This document shows positions 25,762 to 35,186 of a stretch of DNA of 43,690 bases, one piece after another. The stretch's first letter is position 1; each line of letters begins with the position of its first letter. The translations under genes and the position numbers were made by a program. The stretch comes from an uncultured Gammaproteobacteria bacterium (GTDB taxonomy: Bacteria > Pseudomonadota > Gammaproteobacteria > Pseudomonadales > Pseudohongiellaceae): contig CAJWVZ010000020.1 of NCBI GenBank assembly GCA_913048385.1, forward strand, positions 1-43,690. The letters run 5' to 3'. The notes beneath the pieces are model-generated. The model saw only the letters and a list, made by a program, of their open reading frames with translations. It made no database searches and was not told the DNA's origin.

Positions 25762-26196
25762 ATGCAAGCAAAAGTAAAATGGGTTGATGATGTAATGTTT
25801 GTGGCAGAATCTGGTAGCGGTCATGCGATCGTTGTAGATGGCGCGGTTGAAAATGGCGGCCGAAATAGGGGGATGCGCCCATTAGAACTGATGGCTTTAA
25901 GTGTAGGCAGTTGTTCATCTTATGATGTTGTAACTATATTGAAGAAAGCACGTCAGAAAGTGGCCAGTTGTGAGGTTGAAGTGATTGCAAATCGGGTTGA
26001 CGCGGTGCCGGCAATCTTCGAGAGTATTCATCTTCATTTTCAAGTCTCTGGTGAAAACTTGAAAAGAGAGCACGTAGAGAGGGCAGTGTCTCTGTCGGCT
26101 GAAAAATATTGCTCTGCTTCTATTATGCTCTCTAATGGAGGCGTTGTGGTAACTCATGATGTCGAATTAATTGAGTTTTCGAACAACAACGATTAG
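25762..26196 (+). CDS. OsmC/YhfA-family protein
   Basis: A 144-residue member of the OsmC/Ohr fold, closest by eye to the YhfA subgroup. It contains GMRPLELMALSVGSCSSYDVVTILKK with one cysteine and a second cysteine in AEKYCSAS. OsmC and Ohr proteins reduce organic peroxides with a cysteine pair, but the role of YhfA is not established, so no reaction is assigned. The frame is open to a GTG at 25750; ATG 25762 with GGGG just before it gives the usual N terminus. It converges on coq7 with no base between the two stops. Confidence 0.88.
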   Translation: MQAKVKWVDDVMFVAESGSGHAIVVDGAVENGGRNRGMRPLELMALSVGSCSSYDVVTILKKARQKVASCEVEVIANRVDAVPAIFESIHLHFQVSGENLKREHVERAVSLSAEKYCSASIMLSNGGVVVTHDVELIEFSNNND

Positions 26197-26844
26197 CTAG
26201 AAACGATAAGTTGCCAGTTTCATTACTCGTGAAACGGCGGTCATTGCAATGCTGATCACTTCTGGCAGAGGGGCGCCTCCCGCTTCCTCGGCGCTTTTTC
26301 CATGCTTCTCTTCATCAATTATCATTTGCTGCAGCACCGCCCGACTTTTTTGATCCTCCTTTGGTAAGTCATTGAGGTGGTCACGCAAGTGATTACAGAC
26401 TTGTTTTTCGGTCTCAGCGACAAAGCCAAGGCTCCACTTGTCTCCAGCAAGTCCTGCTGCAGCTCCAATCGCAAAAGACATGGCGTAAAACAATGGGTTT
26501 AACATGCTGGGCCCGCTGTCTAGATCAGTAAGCCGCTCCTCACACCAGTCAAGATGATCTATTTCTTCCTCTGCAGCTTCCTCCATTGATGTTCTGACCT
26601 CTCCGAGTTTCGCCGTCAGAGCTTGTCCGTTATAGAGTGCTTGGGCACAAACTTCACCAGTGTGGTTGATTCTCATGAGTCCTGCAGAATGGCTAAGATC
26701 CTTGCTATCGAGCTCCGGTGAATCTTTATCTACTTTCTGAGCAGGAGACACCCGTCGGCCGGTTTGTGCCCCAGGCGTGCAAGTCCTTAGTGCTTGATCA
26801 AATTGAGCAATAACATTGTCCAGTCTATTCAGTTTTTTCTTCAT
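26197..26844 (-). CDS. coq7: Demethoxyubiquinone hydroxylase Coq7
   Basis: Di-iron hydroxylase that introduces the C6 hydroxyl of the ubiquinone ring, the type used by Pseudomonas in place of UbiF. It has 215 residues. Iron-ligand motifs are the glutamate in [12 protein letters not shown], ExxH in EEEIDHLDW, and a second ExxH in DEEKHGKSA. The ring-binding helices include a Gly/Ala-rich membrane-contacting stretch ([18 protein letters not shown]). Its presence implies aerobic ubiquinone-based respiration. It lies 6 bases after purD on the same strand. Confidence 0.95.
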   Translation of the reverse strand: MKKKLNRLDNVIAQFDQALRTCTPGAQTGRRVSPAQKVDKDSPELDSKDLSHSAGLMRINHTGEVCAQALYNGQALTAKLGEVRTSMEEAAEEEIDHLDWCEERLTDLDSGPSMLNPLFYAMSFAIGAAAGLAGDKWSLGFVAETEKQVCNHLRDHLNDLPKEDQKSRAVLQQMIIDEEKHGKSAEEAGGAPLPEVISIAMTAVSRVMKLATYRF

Positions 26845-26850
26845 TGGTTT

Positions 26851-28158
26851 CTACTCGGTTTCGGTTCTATTCTCGCGCGCTATTGCTCTGTATGCAATGT
26901 CATCTCGATAAAATGCTCCGTCCCAAGCGATTTTCTCGATCGCTGCATAGGCATTTTTTTGTGCTTCAGCGATATTAGCTCCTAACGCTGCCGAACAAAG
27001 AACACGCCCACCATTAGTAATCGTTTTTGGTTGGTCCTCTTCAACGGTCTTTGTTCCAGCATGAAATATCTTTACATCAGGATTAGAAATTTCGTTAAGC
27101 CCCGTTATCTTTTCCCCAGTAGAATATGCGGCTGGATAGCCTTTTGCGGCCATCACAACTCCGACAGCGGGTCTCGGATCCCATTTTGCTGTTTGTTGAT
27201 CCAGCCTTCCTGCTAGCGCTTCCATGCAATGCTCGACAAAGTCAGATTGGAGCCGAAGCATTACTGGTTGGGCTTCTGGATCTCCGAAGCGGCAGTTGAA
27301 TTCAATTACATTTATTGAGCCGTTTGAGCTTATCATTAGTCCAGCATACAGGAATCCAGTGTACGGAATCCCATCTAGTGCCATGCCTTCTACAGTTGGA
27401 ATGATGACTTCCCGCATTACCCTGCTATATGTTTCCTCATCGAGCACGGGTGCTGGCGAATATGCTCCCATGCCGCCGGTATTTGGTCCTTTGTCGCCCG
27501 CATCTCTCGTCTTGTGATCTTGAGAGGTGGCCATCGGTAAAATATTTTTACCGTCGACCATTGCGATGAAACTTGCTTCTTCACCTTCCAAGAAGGTTTC
27601 GATGACAACTCTTCGTCCAGCTTGACCGTATTTCTCAGCCGTAAGCATATCATCGATAGCAGAGTTGGCTTCTTGTTCTGTCTGAGCAACGACGACACCT
27701 TTCCCCGCCGCAAGGCCGTCAGCTTTTATTACAATCGGAGTGCCGGCCTGAGTAACAAAAGCTTTAGCCTTGGCAGAATCCGTAAAAACCTCATATTCCG
27801 CACTCGGAATTTTATGACGCTTGAGAAAATCTTTGCTAAAGGCCTTTGAGCCTTCTAGTTGAGATGCCTCTTTACTGGGACCAAAACAGGGCAGATTCCG
27901 ACTTTGAAAAAAATCTACAATACCATTGACCAAAGGGGCTTCAGGCCCAATAAGTGTGAAGGCGATCTTATTTTTTTCAGCGAAGGTGGCTAGGTCTTCA
28001 AAATCAAGGGGGTCTAGTAAAACATTGGTAAGTTTTTTTTCGGTCTGAGTGCCTCCATTTCCCGGTGCTAAATAAACGTCAGTTACGCGACTGTTTTGTG
28101 CAACCTTCCAAGCTAGAGCATGTTCGCGACCGCCGCTGCCAACGATAAGTATTTTCAT
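26851..28158 (-). CDS. purD: Phosphoribosylamine-glycine ligase PurD
   Basis: ATP-dependent joining of phosphoribosylamine with glycine (GAR synthetase), second step of purine synthesis. It has 435 residues. The N terminus reads VGSGGREHALAWK. The ATP-grasp core shows VIKADGLAAGKGVVVA, GEEASFIA, GPNTGGMGAYSPAP and the metal site EFNCRFGDPEAQ. It is encoded 28 bases downstream of purH, a standard gammaproteobacterial purHD operon. I saw no PurR-like operator in front of purH. Confidence 0.97.
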   Translation of the reverse strand: MKILIVGSGGREHALAWKVAQNSRVTDVYLAPGNGGTQTEKKLTNVLLDPLDFEDLATFAEKNKIAFTLIGPEAPLVNGIVDFFQSRNLPCFGPSKEASQLEGSKAFSKDFLKRHKIPSAEYEVFTDSAKAKAFVTQAGTPIVIKADGLAAGKGVVVAQTEQEANSAIDDMLTAEKYGQAGRRVVIETFLEGEEASFIAMVDGKNILPMATSQDHKTRDAGDKGPNTGGMGAYSPAPVLDEETYSRVMREVIIPTVEGMALDGIPYTGFLYAGLMISSNGSINVIEFNCRFGDPEAQPVMLRLQSDFVEHCMEALAGRLDQQTAKWDPRPAVGVVMAAKGYPAAYSTGEKITGLNEISNPDVKIFHAGTKTVEEDQPKTITNGGRVLCSAALGANIAEAQKNAYAAIEKIAWDGAFYRDDIAYRAIARENRTETE

Positions 28159-28186
28159 TTTGTATTGCCTTTCGGTATTACTTTAA

Positions 28187-29776
28187 TCAGTGTTTGAAAT
28201 GACGCACTTTTGTAAAGACCATGGCTATCCCAGCATCATTAGCAGCTTCTATAACCTCCGCGTCTCTCATCGATCCGCCGGGCTGAATCACTGCGGTCAC
28301 ACCAGCCTCAGCGGCTGCATCGATTCCGTCTCGGAAAGGAAAGAATGCGTCCGATGCCATCACTGAACCTTGGACAACAAGTCCCTCGTCGGCAGCTTTA
28401 ATGCCTGCAATACGAGCACTGTAGACTCTGCTCATTTGACCGGCTCCAATCCCGATTGTTTGAAGATTTTTACAGTAGACGATGGCGTTTGACTTAACAA
28501 ATTGAGCAACTTTCCAAGCAAATAAGAGGTCTCTGATTTCCTCTTCGGTCGGGGGCCGGCTACTGACAATTTCAAGATCGTCTCGAACCGTCTCGCGTAT
28601 GTCTCTATCCTGCACCAATAAACCGCCATTTAAGCGCTTGAAGTCCAGCCCGATTTGGCGTTCATGGGTCCATGGGCCGCAACTAAGCACGCGGACGTTT
28701 TGCTTACGTGAGGTTGCCTCTAAAGCCGCATCTTCTACTGATGGAGCAATAATGACTTCCGTGAATTGATTTTTCGTGATTAGTTCTGCGGTCGAATGAT
28801 CAAGCTCACGATTAAAAGCGATGATTCCGCCAAAAGCCGAAGTGGGATCTGTTGCAAAGGCTAACTGATATGCCTCCAAAATATTACTTGCGACTGCAAC
28901 CCCGCAAGGATTTGCATGTTTAACAATTACACAAGCTGGGTCTTCGAATGCTTTGACGCATTCTAGTGCGGCGTCCGTGTCAGCAATATTGTTATAGGAG
29001 AGTGATTTTCCTTGAAGTTGCAATATTGTCGCGATGCCTGATTCCAATGGTAATTTTTCAACATAAAAAGCCGCTGCTTGATGCGGGTTTTCTCCATAAC
29101 GCATATCTAGCTTTTTCAGAAATTGCGCGTTGAAAGTTCTGGGAAATTTGGAGGAAGGATCGTTAGATGAGACGTTGCCTTTAGTGCCCAAATAGTTAGA
29201 AATGGCACCATCATACGCTGCGGTATGCTCAAACGCTTTTATTGCAAAATGAAACCGAGCCTCATCCGTAAGAGAATTATTACTCGATTTCAGTGCATCT
29301 ATTACTTCATCATAATCGATCGGGTCGACTACAACATTGACGAAGCGATGATTTTTTGCAGCAGCACGCAACATGGTCGGGCCACCAATATCGATATTTT
29401 CTATGGCCTCTTCAAGGCAACAATCAGGATTAGCAACAGTTTTCTCAAACGGGTAAAGGTTAACCGCGACGAGATCTATAGGGGGCACGTTTTGTGCTTT
29501 CATTACTTCTTGGTCAATATCTCTTCGGCCAAGTATGCCTCCGTGAATTTTTGGATGAAGTGTCTTAACCCTCCCATCCATCATTTCAGAAAACCCCGTG
29601 TAGTCAGAAATTTCGATCGCCGCGATCCCCTCATTGGCGAGTAGCTTATGGGTCCCGCCGGTGGAGAGAATTTCTATACCGAGTTCAGATAGCGATCGAG
29701 CAAATTTCACAATGCCAGTTTTGTCAGAGACACTTATTAATGCTCGACGAACGGCAACAGTATTATCTGTAGTCAT
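28187..29776 (-). CDS. purH: Bifunctional AICAR transformylase / IMP cyclohydrolase PurH
   Basis: Catalyses the last two steps to IMP: formyl transfer to AICAR using 10-formyl-THF, then ring closure. It has 529 residues, the same as E. coli. The N-terminal cyclohydrolase domain shows [41 protein letters not shown]. The C-terminal transformylase shows [26 protein letters not shown] and [12 protein letters not shown]. Dependence on 10-formyl-THF links it to the folate genes in the same window. It is preceded by fis and followed by purD. Confidence 0.97.
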   Translation of the reverse strand: MTTDNTVAVRRALISVSDKTGIVKFARSLSELGIEILSTGGTHKLLANEGIAAIEISDYTGFSEMMDGRVKTLHPKIHGGILGRRDIDQEVMKAQNVPPIDLVAVNLYPFEKTVANPDCCLEEAIENIDIGGPTMLRAAAKNHRFVNVVVDPIDYDEVIDALKSSNNSLTDEARFHFAIKAFEHTAAYDGAISNYLGTKGNVSSNDPSSKFPRTFNAQFLKKLDMRYGENPHQAAAFYVEKLPLESGIATILQLQGKSLSYNNIADTDAALECVKAFEDPACVIVKHANPCGVAVASNILEAYQLAFATDPTSAFGGIIAFNRELDHSTAELITKNQFTEVIIAPSVEDAALEATSRKQNVRVLSCGPWTHERQIGLDFKRLNGGLLVQDRDIRETVRDDLEIVSSRPPTEEEIRDLLFAWKVAQFVKSNAIVYCKNLQTIGIGAGQMSRVYSARIAGIKAADEGLVVQGSVMASDAFFPFRDGIDAAAEAGVTAVIQPGGSMRDAEVIEAANDAGIAMVFTKVRHFKH

Positions 29777-29856
29777 AAAAGGTTCTTTTTAAGTTTAAGG
29801 ATTAGGTACGACCAAGCTGCATTAACTTCTTTCAGTAAATCGAGAATCAAGGGGTT

Positions 29857-30135
29857 TTATAGAAGCCCATACTGCTTTAACTTCGTCCGAAGCGTACCAC
29901 GATTGAGCCCAAGCATGATAGATGCTTTGCTCTGGTTATTGCTCGTATGCTCCATAACCGCAGTCAGGAGTGGTTCTTCAACTTCTTTAATCACCAACTC
30001 GTGAAGGTTGCTCACTGGTTGACCCGACATTTGATTTAAGTATTTTCTTAGAGTTTTATCGACGCTTTGGCGCAATGTTAGATCTGAGGGAGAGTGGCTT
30101 GATTCTGCTTTTAAGATGTTGAAAGTTTTTTTCAT
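29857..30135 (-). CDS. fis: DNA-binding protein Fis
   Basis: Nucleoid-associated dimer that bends DNA and activates rRNA and tRNA promoters in fast growth. It has 92 residues (E. coli 98). The C-terminal helix-turn-helix is NQSKASIMLGLNRGTLRTKL, and the protein ends KQYGLL. The N-terminal arm has the usual flexible segment. Its ATG overlaps the dusB stop as ATGA, the conserved dusB-fis operon. In enteric bacteria the dusB upstream region drives fis; here the 60-base gap before dusB holds no clear promoter. Confidence 0.95.
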   Translation of the reverse strand: MKKTFNILKAESSHSPSDLTLRQSVDKTLRKYLNQMSGQPVSNLHELVIKEVEEPLLTAVMEHTSNNQSKASIMLGLNRGTLRTKLKQYGLL

Positions 30136-31148
30136 GCTGCTAGATTCTCCCGACTTATATTTAAGAACGAGTTTGCTGATTGATCGAAGAGAGCATCAAT
30201 AAGGTCTAACTGCTCGAGTGGTTCGGTTTTTGTATTAAATACTTTTAGGAAACTGGTGCAGGCGCTATAAGGCTTAAAATACTGTGTTATGTGTTTTCTC
30301 GCATATAAGGCCCCGCGATGACCGCCATAGAATTTATGAAGTTTGGCCACATGGGTCTTTATCGTTTCATAGCGCGCATTTAAAGACACTGGTTCAATTA
30401 GTAATCCGGTTTTTAAAAAATGATCAATTTCATTGAAGATCCAAGGCCTACCTTGAGCTGCTCTTCCAATCATCAGGCCGTCAGCTTTTGTGTGCTCTAG
30501 CACGACCTTAGCCTTTTCTGGAGAGTCTATGTCTCCGTTGGCTATGATTGGTATTTTGACGGTTTCCTTTATCTGAGCAATCGTATCGTATTCTGCATGC
30601 CCCATAAATCGATCGGCCCGAGTCCTCCCGTGAATCGTTAGAAGTTGGATCCCGCAATCTTCCGCTATGCGAGCTATTTCAGAACCGTTACGAGAGTTTG
30701 GGCACCATCCAGTTCGGATTTTTAATGTTACCGGTATAGTAACGCTGGATGTTACTTTGCGGAGAATTTGCTCTACGAGTTTTGTATCTCTCAACAATGA
30801 GGACCCTGCTGCCTTTTTCAAAACTTTTTTTGCAGGACAACCCATATTGATGTCGATGGCATCCGCGCCTAGTTTTTCATTATACAGTGCGGCATTGGAC
30901 ATTATTTCGGCATCGCTGCCTGCGATTTGAATTATTTTTGGCCCCTTTATTTTAGGATTGGTTTGACGCAAGAGGTGGCGTTCTTTTTCTCTTTCTGCCT
31001 TTTCACAAGGAACCATTTCACCGAAGGTTAGTCCCGCGCCCTGCTGGTCACATACTTCTCGGAAAGGAACATCACAGACTCCAACCATGGGAGCTAGTAA
31101 TAGGTTATTTTTTATTTTAAAAGGGCCAAGATTTATCACGGTCTTCAC
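30132..31148 (-). CDS. dusB: tRNA-dihydrouridine synthase B
   Basis: FMN enzyme that reduces uridine at position 17 of tRNA (DusB specificity in E. coli). It has 338 residues. Motifs are LLAPMVGVCDVPFR, the catalytic cysteine in DINMGCPAKKV, TLKIRTGW, IHGRTR, PIIANGDI and MIGRAAQGRPW. The start is a GTG at 31148; another GTG three codons later is possible. The dusB-fis order supports the DusB subtype over DusA or DusC. It is 62 bases downstream of prmA on the same strand. Confidence 0.95.
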   Translation of the reverse strand: MKTVINLGPFKIKNNLLLAPMVGVCDVPFREVCDQQGAGLTFGEMVPCEKAEREKERHLLRQTNPKIKGPKIIQIAGSDAEIMSNAALYNEKLGADAIDINMGCPAKKVLKKAAGSSLLRDTKLVEQILRKVTSSVTIPVTLKIRTGWCPNSRNGSEIARIAEDCGIQLLTIHGRTRADRFMGHAEYDTIAQIKETVKIPIIANGDIDSPEKAKVVLEHTKADGLMIGRAAQGRPWIFNEIDHFLKTGLLIEPVSLNARYETIKTHVAKLHKFYGGHRGALYARKHITQYFKPYSACTSFLKVFNTKTEPLEQLDLIDALFDQSANSFLNISRENLAA

Positions 31149-31210
31149 TTTCTCAAAGGATTAGGGATTGCGCTTGAGAGTGTATCGCTTTGTTTGATGC
31201 ACTTCGAGTT

Positions 31211-32110
31211 TCAATTCATTAAGCGTGTTCCGGAAATTAGTGCCCATTCTTTATCATAATGGATTTCGGCCAAATCAAACCACGGCTTATAGGTGTCTAT
31301 TATCTCCTCAACCTGGTTTCGAAGAAGTCCAGATAGAGCGATTTGCTCGCCCAGATTGACAATTTCTGCGAAGAACGGAGCAAGCTCTTGCAGAGGTTTA
31401 GCTAAAATATTGGCAACTAATATGTTTGCGTGAGATTTCTCGAAAGTTTTCTTGTATTGTTCTGGTAAGAAGGTTTCTATGCGACCGTTCACGATATTGT
31501 TTCGAAATAAATTGTCTTTTGTAGCTATGATTGCTTGAGGGTCATTGTCAACTGCGATCACGGATTTTGCCCCAAGAAGAGCGGCGGCGATTGCAAGAAT
31601 ACCGGAACCGCTTCCATAGTCGACTACGCACTTGTTGGTCAGGCTTGTTTTGGCCAGCCATCGCAAACAAAGTTTCGTGGTATTGTGGCTCCCGCTGCCG
31701 AACGCGAGTCCGGGGTCTATGAATAAGTTGACTGCATCCGGATCAGGCGGAGGTTGCCAGCTTGGGCATATCCAAAAATTATTATCAACCCGTGTTGCTT
31801 GAAAATTTGACGTCCAAGATTTCTCCCAATCCTCATCTGCTAATATTTCGATTACAATTTTGTCGCTATTGATTATTGAAGAATTTGATCTGAGCCAGCT
31901 CAAAGTTGGTCCAAGATCTGTCTTTTGATCAAATAAACAGGAAAGCAACATTGTGTCCCAAACAATTGTTTCCCCTGGCTCAGTTTGGAATAGAGGTTGG
32001 TCTTCCGCGTCTAGGTAGGTAACCGCAATTGCACCTTGCTTAATAAGTTGTTGTTCAATGGGCTCTAGGTGCTTCGATATGAAACATATTTTAAGTTGTT
32101 GCCAGCTCAT
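31211..32110 (-). CDS. prmA: Ribosomal protein L11 methyltransferase PrmA
   Basis: SAM-dependent enzyme that trimethylates lysines and the N terminus of ribosomal protein L11. From ATG 32110 it has 299 residues (E. coli 293). The N-terminal substrate domain is followed by the AdoMet site VVDYGSGSGILAIAA with the acidic AVDNDP, and NILAKPL. The frame is open to a TTG at 32128, but family members begin M-x-W-x-Q-L, which is the ATG at 32110 (MSWQQL). It lies about 20 bases after accC and before dusB-fis, the common gammaproteobacterial order. Confidence 0.95.
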   Translation of the reverse strand: MSWQQLKICFISKHLEPIEQQLIKQGAIAVTYLDAEDQPLFQTEPGETIVWDTMLLSCLFDQKTDLGPTLSWLRSNSSIINSDKIVIEILADEDWEKSWTSNFQATRVDNNFWICPSWQPPPDPDAVNLFIDPGLAFGSGSHNTTKLCLRWLAKTSLTNKCVVDYGSGSGILAIAAALLGAKSVIAVDNDPQAIIATKDNLFRNNIVNGRIETFLPEQYKKTFEKSHANILVANILAKPLQELAPFFAEIVNLGEQIALSGLLRNQVEEIIDTYKPWFDLAEIHYDKEWALISGTRLMN

Positions 32111-32130
32111 AAGACTCGAACTCTTCAAAA

Positions 32131-33477
32131 TCAGTCTTTAGCTTCTAATTTTTTCTCAAGATAATGAATATTTACTCCGCCTTCGATAAAACCTATATCT
32201 CTGACAAGTTCTCGGTGCAAAGGTATGTTAGTCCGGATCCCGTCAACGAGCATTTCGTCTAATGCGACCTCAGTCCTTTTCAACGCCTCTTTTCGAGTGT
32301 TTCCTCTACAAATTAACTTTCCAATAAGTGAATCGTAAAAAGGAGGAACGCTGTAGCCATTGTAGAGATGCGAATCTACTCTGACACCGAGCCCTCCAGG
32401 AGCGTGAAACCTTTTTACAAGACCGGGGCTCGGAAGGAAGCTGTTAGGGTCTTCCGCATTGATTCTGCACTCGAACGCATGTCCACTTATTACAATGTTC
32501 TCCTGCTTTAGACGAAGCTGTTCTCCCCCGGCTATGAGTAGTTGTTCTTTAACAATGTCAACGCCTGTAATCATTTCAGTCACTGGATGCTCGACCTGGA
32601 CCCTTGTGTTCATTTCGATAAAGTAAAATCGCTCATCTTGGTAAAGAAATTCCAGTGTCCCGGCTCCGCGATATTTCATCTTTTCACACGCTTTTACACA
32701 AGTTTGCGAGATGCTATTTCGAATTTCAGCTGGGATATTTGGCGCTGGAGCTTCTTCGAGTACCTTTTGGTGTCGGCGTTGTAGCGAACAATCGCGGTCG
32801 CCTAGATGAATCGCGTTGCCTTGACCATCACCAATAATTTGAATCTCAACGTGTCTCGGGTTCTCCAAGAATTTTTCTAAATATACGACGCTACTCCCAA
32901 AAAAACTTTTCGCCTCTGTTTGAGTAACAAAGATTGCTTTGAGTAATGAGGCTTCGTTCTTGACAACTCGCATTCCTCTGCCGCCCCCACCTGCGGCTGC
33001 TTTGATAATAACTGGATATCCAATCTCTTTTGCTATCGCAAGGGTTTTTTTATTATCGCTGTCAATAGGACCATTGGAACCGGGAACAGTAGGAACACCG
33101 CCGGCGAGCATGACATCTATAGCCGATACCTTATCCCCCATATTTCGGATAGTTTCTGCTGTAGGACCAATAAAAATGAATCCGCTTTTCTCTACTTGCT
33201 CTGCAAAATCGGCATTTTCCGAGAGAAAGCCGTAGCCTGGGTGAACGGCATCGGCATCGGTTACTTCCATCGCGCTTATAATTGCAGGTGCGTTCAAATA
33301 GCTCTCGCCAGAACTTGGCGGTCCAATACACACCGATTCGTCTGCCAAGCGAACGTGCATTAAATCTTTGTCAGCTGTTGAGTGAACTGCAACCGTTTTT
33401 ATGCCAAGTTGCTTACACGATCGCAGAACCCGCAGAGCTATTTCACCGCGGTTTGCGATGAGGACTTTTTCTAACAT
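32131..33477 (-). CDS. accC: Acetyl-CoA carboxylase biotin carboxylase subunit AccC
   Basis: ATP-dependent carboxylation of biotin on AccB, the first half-reaction of malonyl-CoA synthesis. It has 448 residues, the same class as E. coli AccC (449). The ATP-grasp core shows [14 protein letters not shown], the active site [14 protein letters not shown] is complete, and [11 protein letters not shown] is present near residue 85. It lies 82 bases downstream of accB in a typical accBC operon, with aroQ upstream. Confidence 0.98.
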   Translation of the reverse strand: MLEKVLIANRGEIALRVLRSCKQLGIKTVAVHSTADKDLMHVRLADESVCIGPPSSGESYLNAPAIISAMEVTDADAVHPGYGFLSENADFAEQVEKSGFIFIGPTAETIRNMGDKVSAIDVMLAGGVPTVPGSNGPIDSDNKKTLAIAKEIGYPVIIKAAAGGGGRGMRVVKNEASLLKAIFVTQTEAKSFFGSSVVYLEKFLENPRHVEIQIIGDGQGNAIHLGDRDCSLQRRHQKVLEEAPAPNIPAEIRNSISQTCVKACEKMKYRGAGTLEFLYQDERFYFIEMNTRVQVEHPVTEMITGVDIVKEQLLIAGGEQLRLKQENIVISGHAFECRINAEDPNSFLPSPGLVKRFHAPGGLGVRVDSHLYNGYSVPPFYDSLIGKLICRGNTRKEALKRTEVALDEMLVDGIRTNIPLHRELVRDIGFIEGGVNIHYLEKKLEAKD

Positions 33478-33559
33478 GGATAAAGTTCCTGCTGTATTTA
33501 AACGTAATTCGGACTATCGAATTTGCTCAATGTTGAGGCTCGCTTGAGAAATTCGACGA

Positions 33560-34015
33560 TCACGCTATCGTAATTAATGGTTGATCAAACTCGACCGGCT
33601 CGCCATCTTCAATGAGAATCGCGTCAACTACCCCGGCATGATCTGCTTCAATTTGATTCATCATTTTCATCGCTTCAACAACACAAATAACGTCTCCGAG
33701 TTTTACATGTTTACCAATTTCAACGAATGGCGGCGCTGAAGGTGAGGGTGCCCTGTAGAATGTTCCAACCATCGGAGATTTGACAACTTTTCCCTTACTC
33801 TCTGCGCTTTGCTTGGGTGCCTGTGACTGAACTAAGGAAGGAGTGGTTGGAGCAGTGGAAGGAGGGGGAGGAGCTGTTTGAATAGTTGCTTGGGCAGAAG
33901 GGCTCAATGTATTTCGGCTTATTCGAACTGACTCCTCACCTTCGGTTATTTCAATTTCAGCTACGTCTGAAGATTCAAGTAATTCTATGAGTTTTTTAAC
34001 CTTTCTGATGTCCAT
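33560..34015 (-). CDS. accB: Biotin carboxyl carrier protein AccB
   Basis: Carrier subunit of acetyl-CoA carboxylase. It has 151 residues. The N-terminal helical segment (1-30) is joined by a Pro/Ala/Ser/Thr-rich flexible linker (about 38-72) to the biotinyl domain. The biotin-accepting lysine is K117 in EAMKM. BirA would biotinylate it. The ATG has GGA 8 bases upstream. It precedes accC and follows aroQ, separated by 65 bases. Confidence 0.97.
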   Translation of the reverse strand: MDIRKVKKLIELLESSDVAEIEITEGEESVRISRNTLSPSAQATIQTAPPPPSTAPTTPSLVQSQAPKQSAESKGKVVKSPMVGTFYRAPSPSAPPFVEIGKHVKLGDVICVVEAMKMMNQIEADHAGVVDAILIEDGEPVEFDQPLITIA

Positions 34016-34080
34016 AATTTTTCCAAATGTCTGTTTGTAAGGTCTCGATTAGGCTTTTTTTTGGTTTAGGCAGTGTTGAA

Positions 34081-34527
34081 TCAATCTCGAGTTCCGACAT
34101 GGTTTATTGCAGCTTGCATGGCCAGCTGGTAGCCCTGTGCTCCGAGTCCAATAATGCATCCAACAGCAATGTCTGAAAAAAAGGAATGATGGCGATATTC
34201 CTCACGTTGAAATAAGTTTGAGAGATGAACCTCAATACAACTTAGCTCGGAGGCCAAAACTGCGTCTCTAAGAGCGATGCTCGTATGAGTAAAACCGCCG
34301 AAGTTCATGATTATGAAATCGGTTCCATCCATGCGGGCGGCGTGCAACCGTTCAATCAACTTGGCTTCTGAATTGCTCTGAAAGCTAATATGTAAGTGTC
34401 CTGCGGCTGAGCACTGCTTGGACAGTCGCTCGTCGATGTCTTTAAGCGTGTCTGTCCCATAAATGCTCGGCTCACGACTTCCTAAAAGATTTAGGTTAGG
34501 TCCGTGCAAGGTTAAAATCTTAGCCAT
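34081..34527 (-). CDS. aroQ: Type II 3-dehydroquinate dehydratase
   Basis: Dehydrates 3-dehydroquinate to 3-dehydroshikimate in the shikimate pathway, which feeds the tryptophan genes elsewhere in the window. It has 148 residues, forming a dodecamer in known members. The flexible lid has the catalytic Y23 (REPSIYG). N75, H81, H101 (EVHLSN) and R108 follow, matching the known active-site spacing. The order aroQ-accB-accC is typical of Pseudomonas and relatives, where dsbD lies just upstream; here only a dsbD fragment is present. Confidence 0.96.
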   Translation of the reverse strand: MAKILTLHGPNLNLLGSREPSIYGTDTLKDIDERLSKQCSAAGHLHISFQSNSEAKLIERLHAARMDGTDFIIMNFGGFTHTSIALRDAVLASELSCIEVHLSNLFQREEYRHHSFFSDIAVGCIIGLGAQGYQLAMQAAINHVGTRD

Positions 34528-34632
34528 AGGAGAGACACCAGTTTGGTTCCGAGAGACAAAGGGTAAAATAACGCAATTAACCGAATTTAACAGAAAATAA
34601 AGGAAATTTCATTAGTTGTGCTTGAAATTTCT

Positions 34633-35142
34633 TTACAACGCATTCAGTGGAACCGCTATTGAGTGGGTGGGATAACAAAACCCCCAGTCGGCGCAGCCCT
34701 GATATTCAACGAGAATTTCTGATTTGTCTTCAACGGTAGCGGGAAGCGTAATAAGAATTTTGAGGTCATCATAATAAACTTTAACAGCGCCAAAAAACTC
34801 ATCCGTCTTGGACACGCCCACCGGGAGAATAGCCTCAAGAGGTGTCGTCTCATCTGACTCTGCAGGCTGAAGGGAAAATGAGAATCGATGTTGATACAAG
34901 TAATGTGCGTCTGCAGGTAAAAAAGTTAGTTCTATTGTGTCCGAGTCTAACCTGCTAGAAAAAAATGGAAAAGCGTCTTCCGCCAGTAGCGGTCGACGAA
35001 GCGAGCGTTGAGAGAGTCCTGTTTCAGATCTTATATCTAATTGAGCTTGTGAGTTCGGTATAAATAGCAAAAAGCCTAGCATCAGGTACAAGTTAACTTT
35101 TGCATTTGTCTCGAGCTTATACAGATTGAAGGTCGTTGACAT
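34633..35142 (-). CDS. Orphan N-terminal domain of DsbD (periplasmic)
   Basis: A 169-residue exported protein equal to the first domain of the thiol:disulfide interchange protein DsbD. A signal peptide (LYLMLGFLLFIPNSQA) is followed by the immunoglobulin-like domain ending in CADWGFC (C150 and C156), the redox cysteine pair that passes electrons to DsbC, DsbG or CcmG in E. coli. Coding stops a few residues after this, at VPLNAL. The eight-helix membrane domain and C-terminal thioredoxin domain are absent: only 105 bases lie before aroQ, and I see no remnant in them. It sits where full dsbD lies in Pseudomonas. It could work with a CcdA-type partner encoded elsewhere, or be decaying. Confidence 0.85.
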   Translation of the reverse strand: MSTTFNLYKLETNAKVNLYLMLGFLLFIPNSQAQLDIRSETGLSQRSLRRPLLAEDAFPFFSSRLDSDTIELTFLPADAHYLYQHRFSFSLQPAESDETTPLEAILPVGVSKTDEFFGAVKVYYDDLKILITLPATVEDKSEILVEYQGCADWGFCYPTHSIAVPLNAL

Positions 35143-35186
35143 ATTTTCTCTTACTTGAACTGATTTGCTGGCGAATGCATTGTCTT

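Noticed and set aside
27224..27713. Open frames on both strands within purD
   Set aside because: Shadows of purD, whose ATP-grasp domain is intact in its own frame.
34288..34305. AroQ has NFGGF where many homologues have NPGAY
   Set aside because: The catalytic N75, H81, H101, R108 and Y23 are all in place; the changed residues vary within the family.
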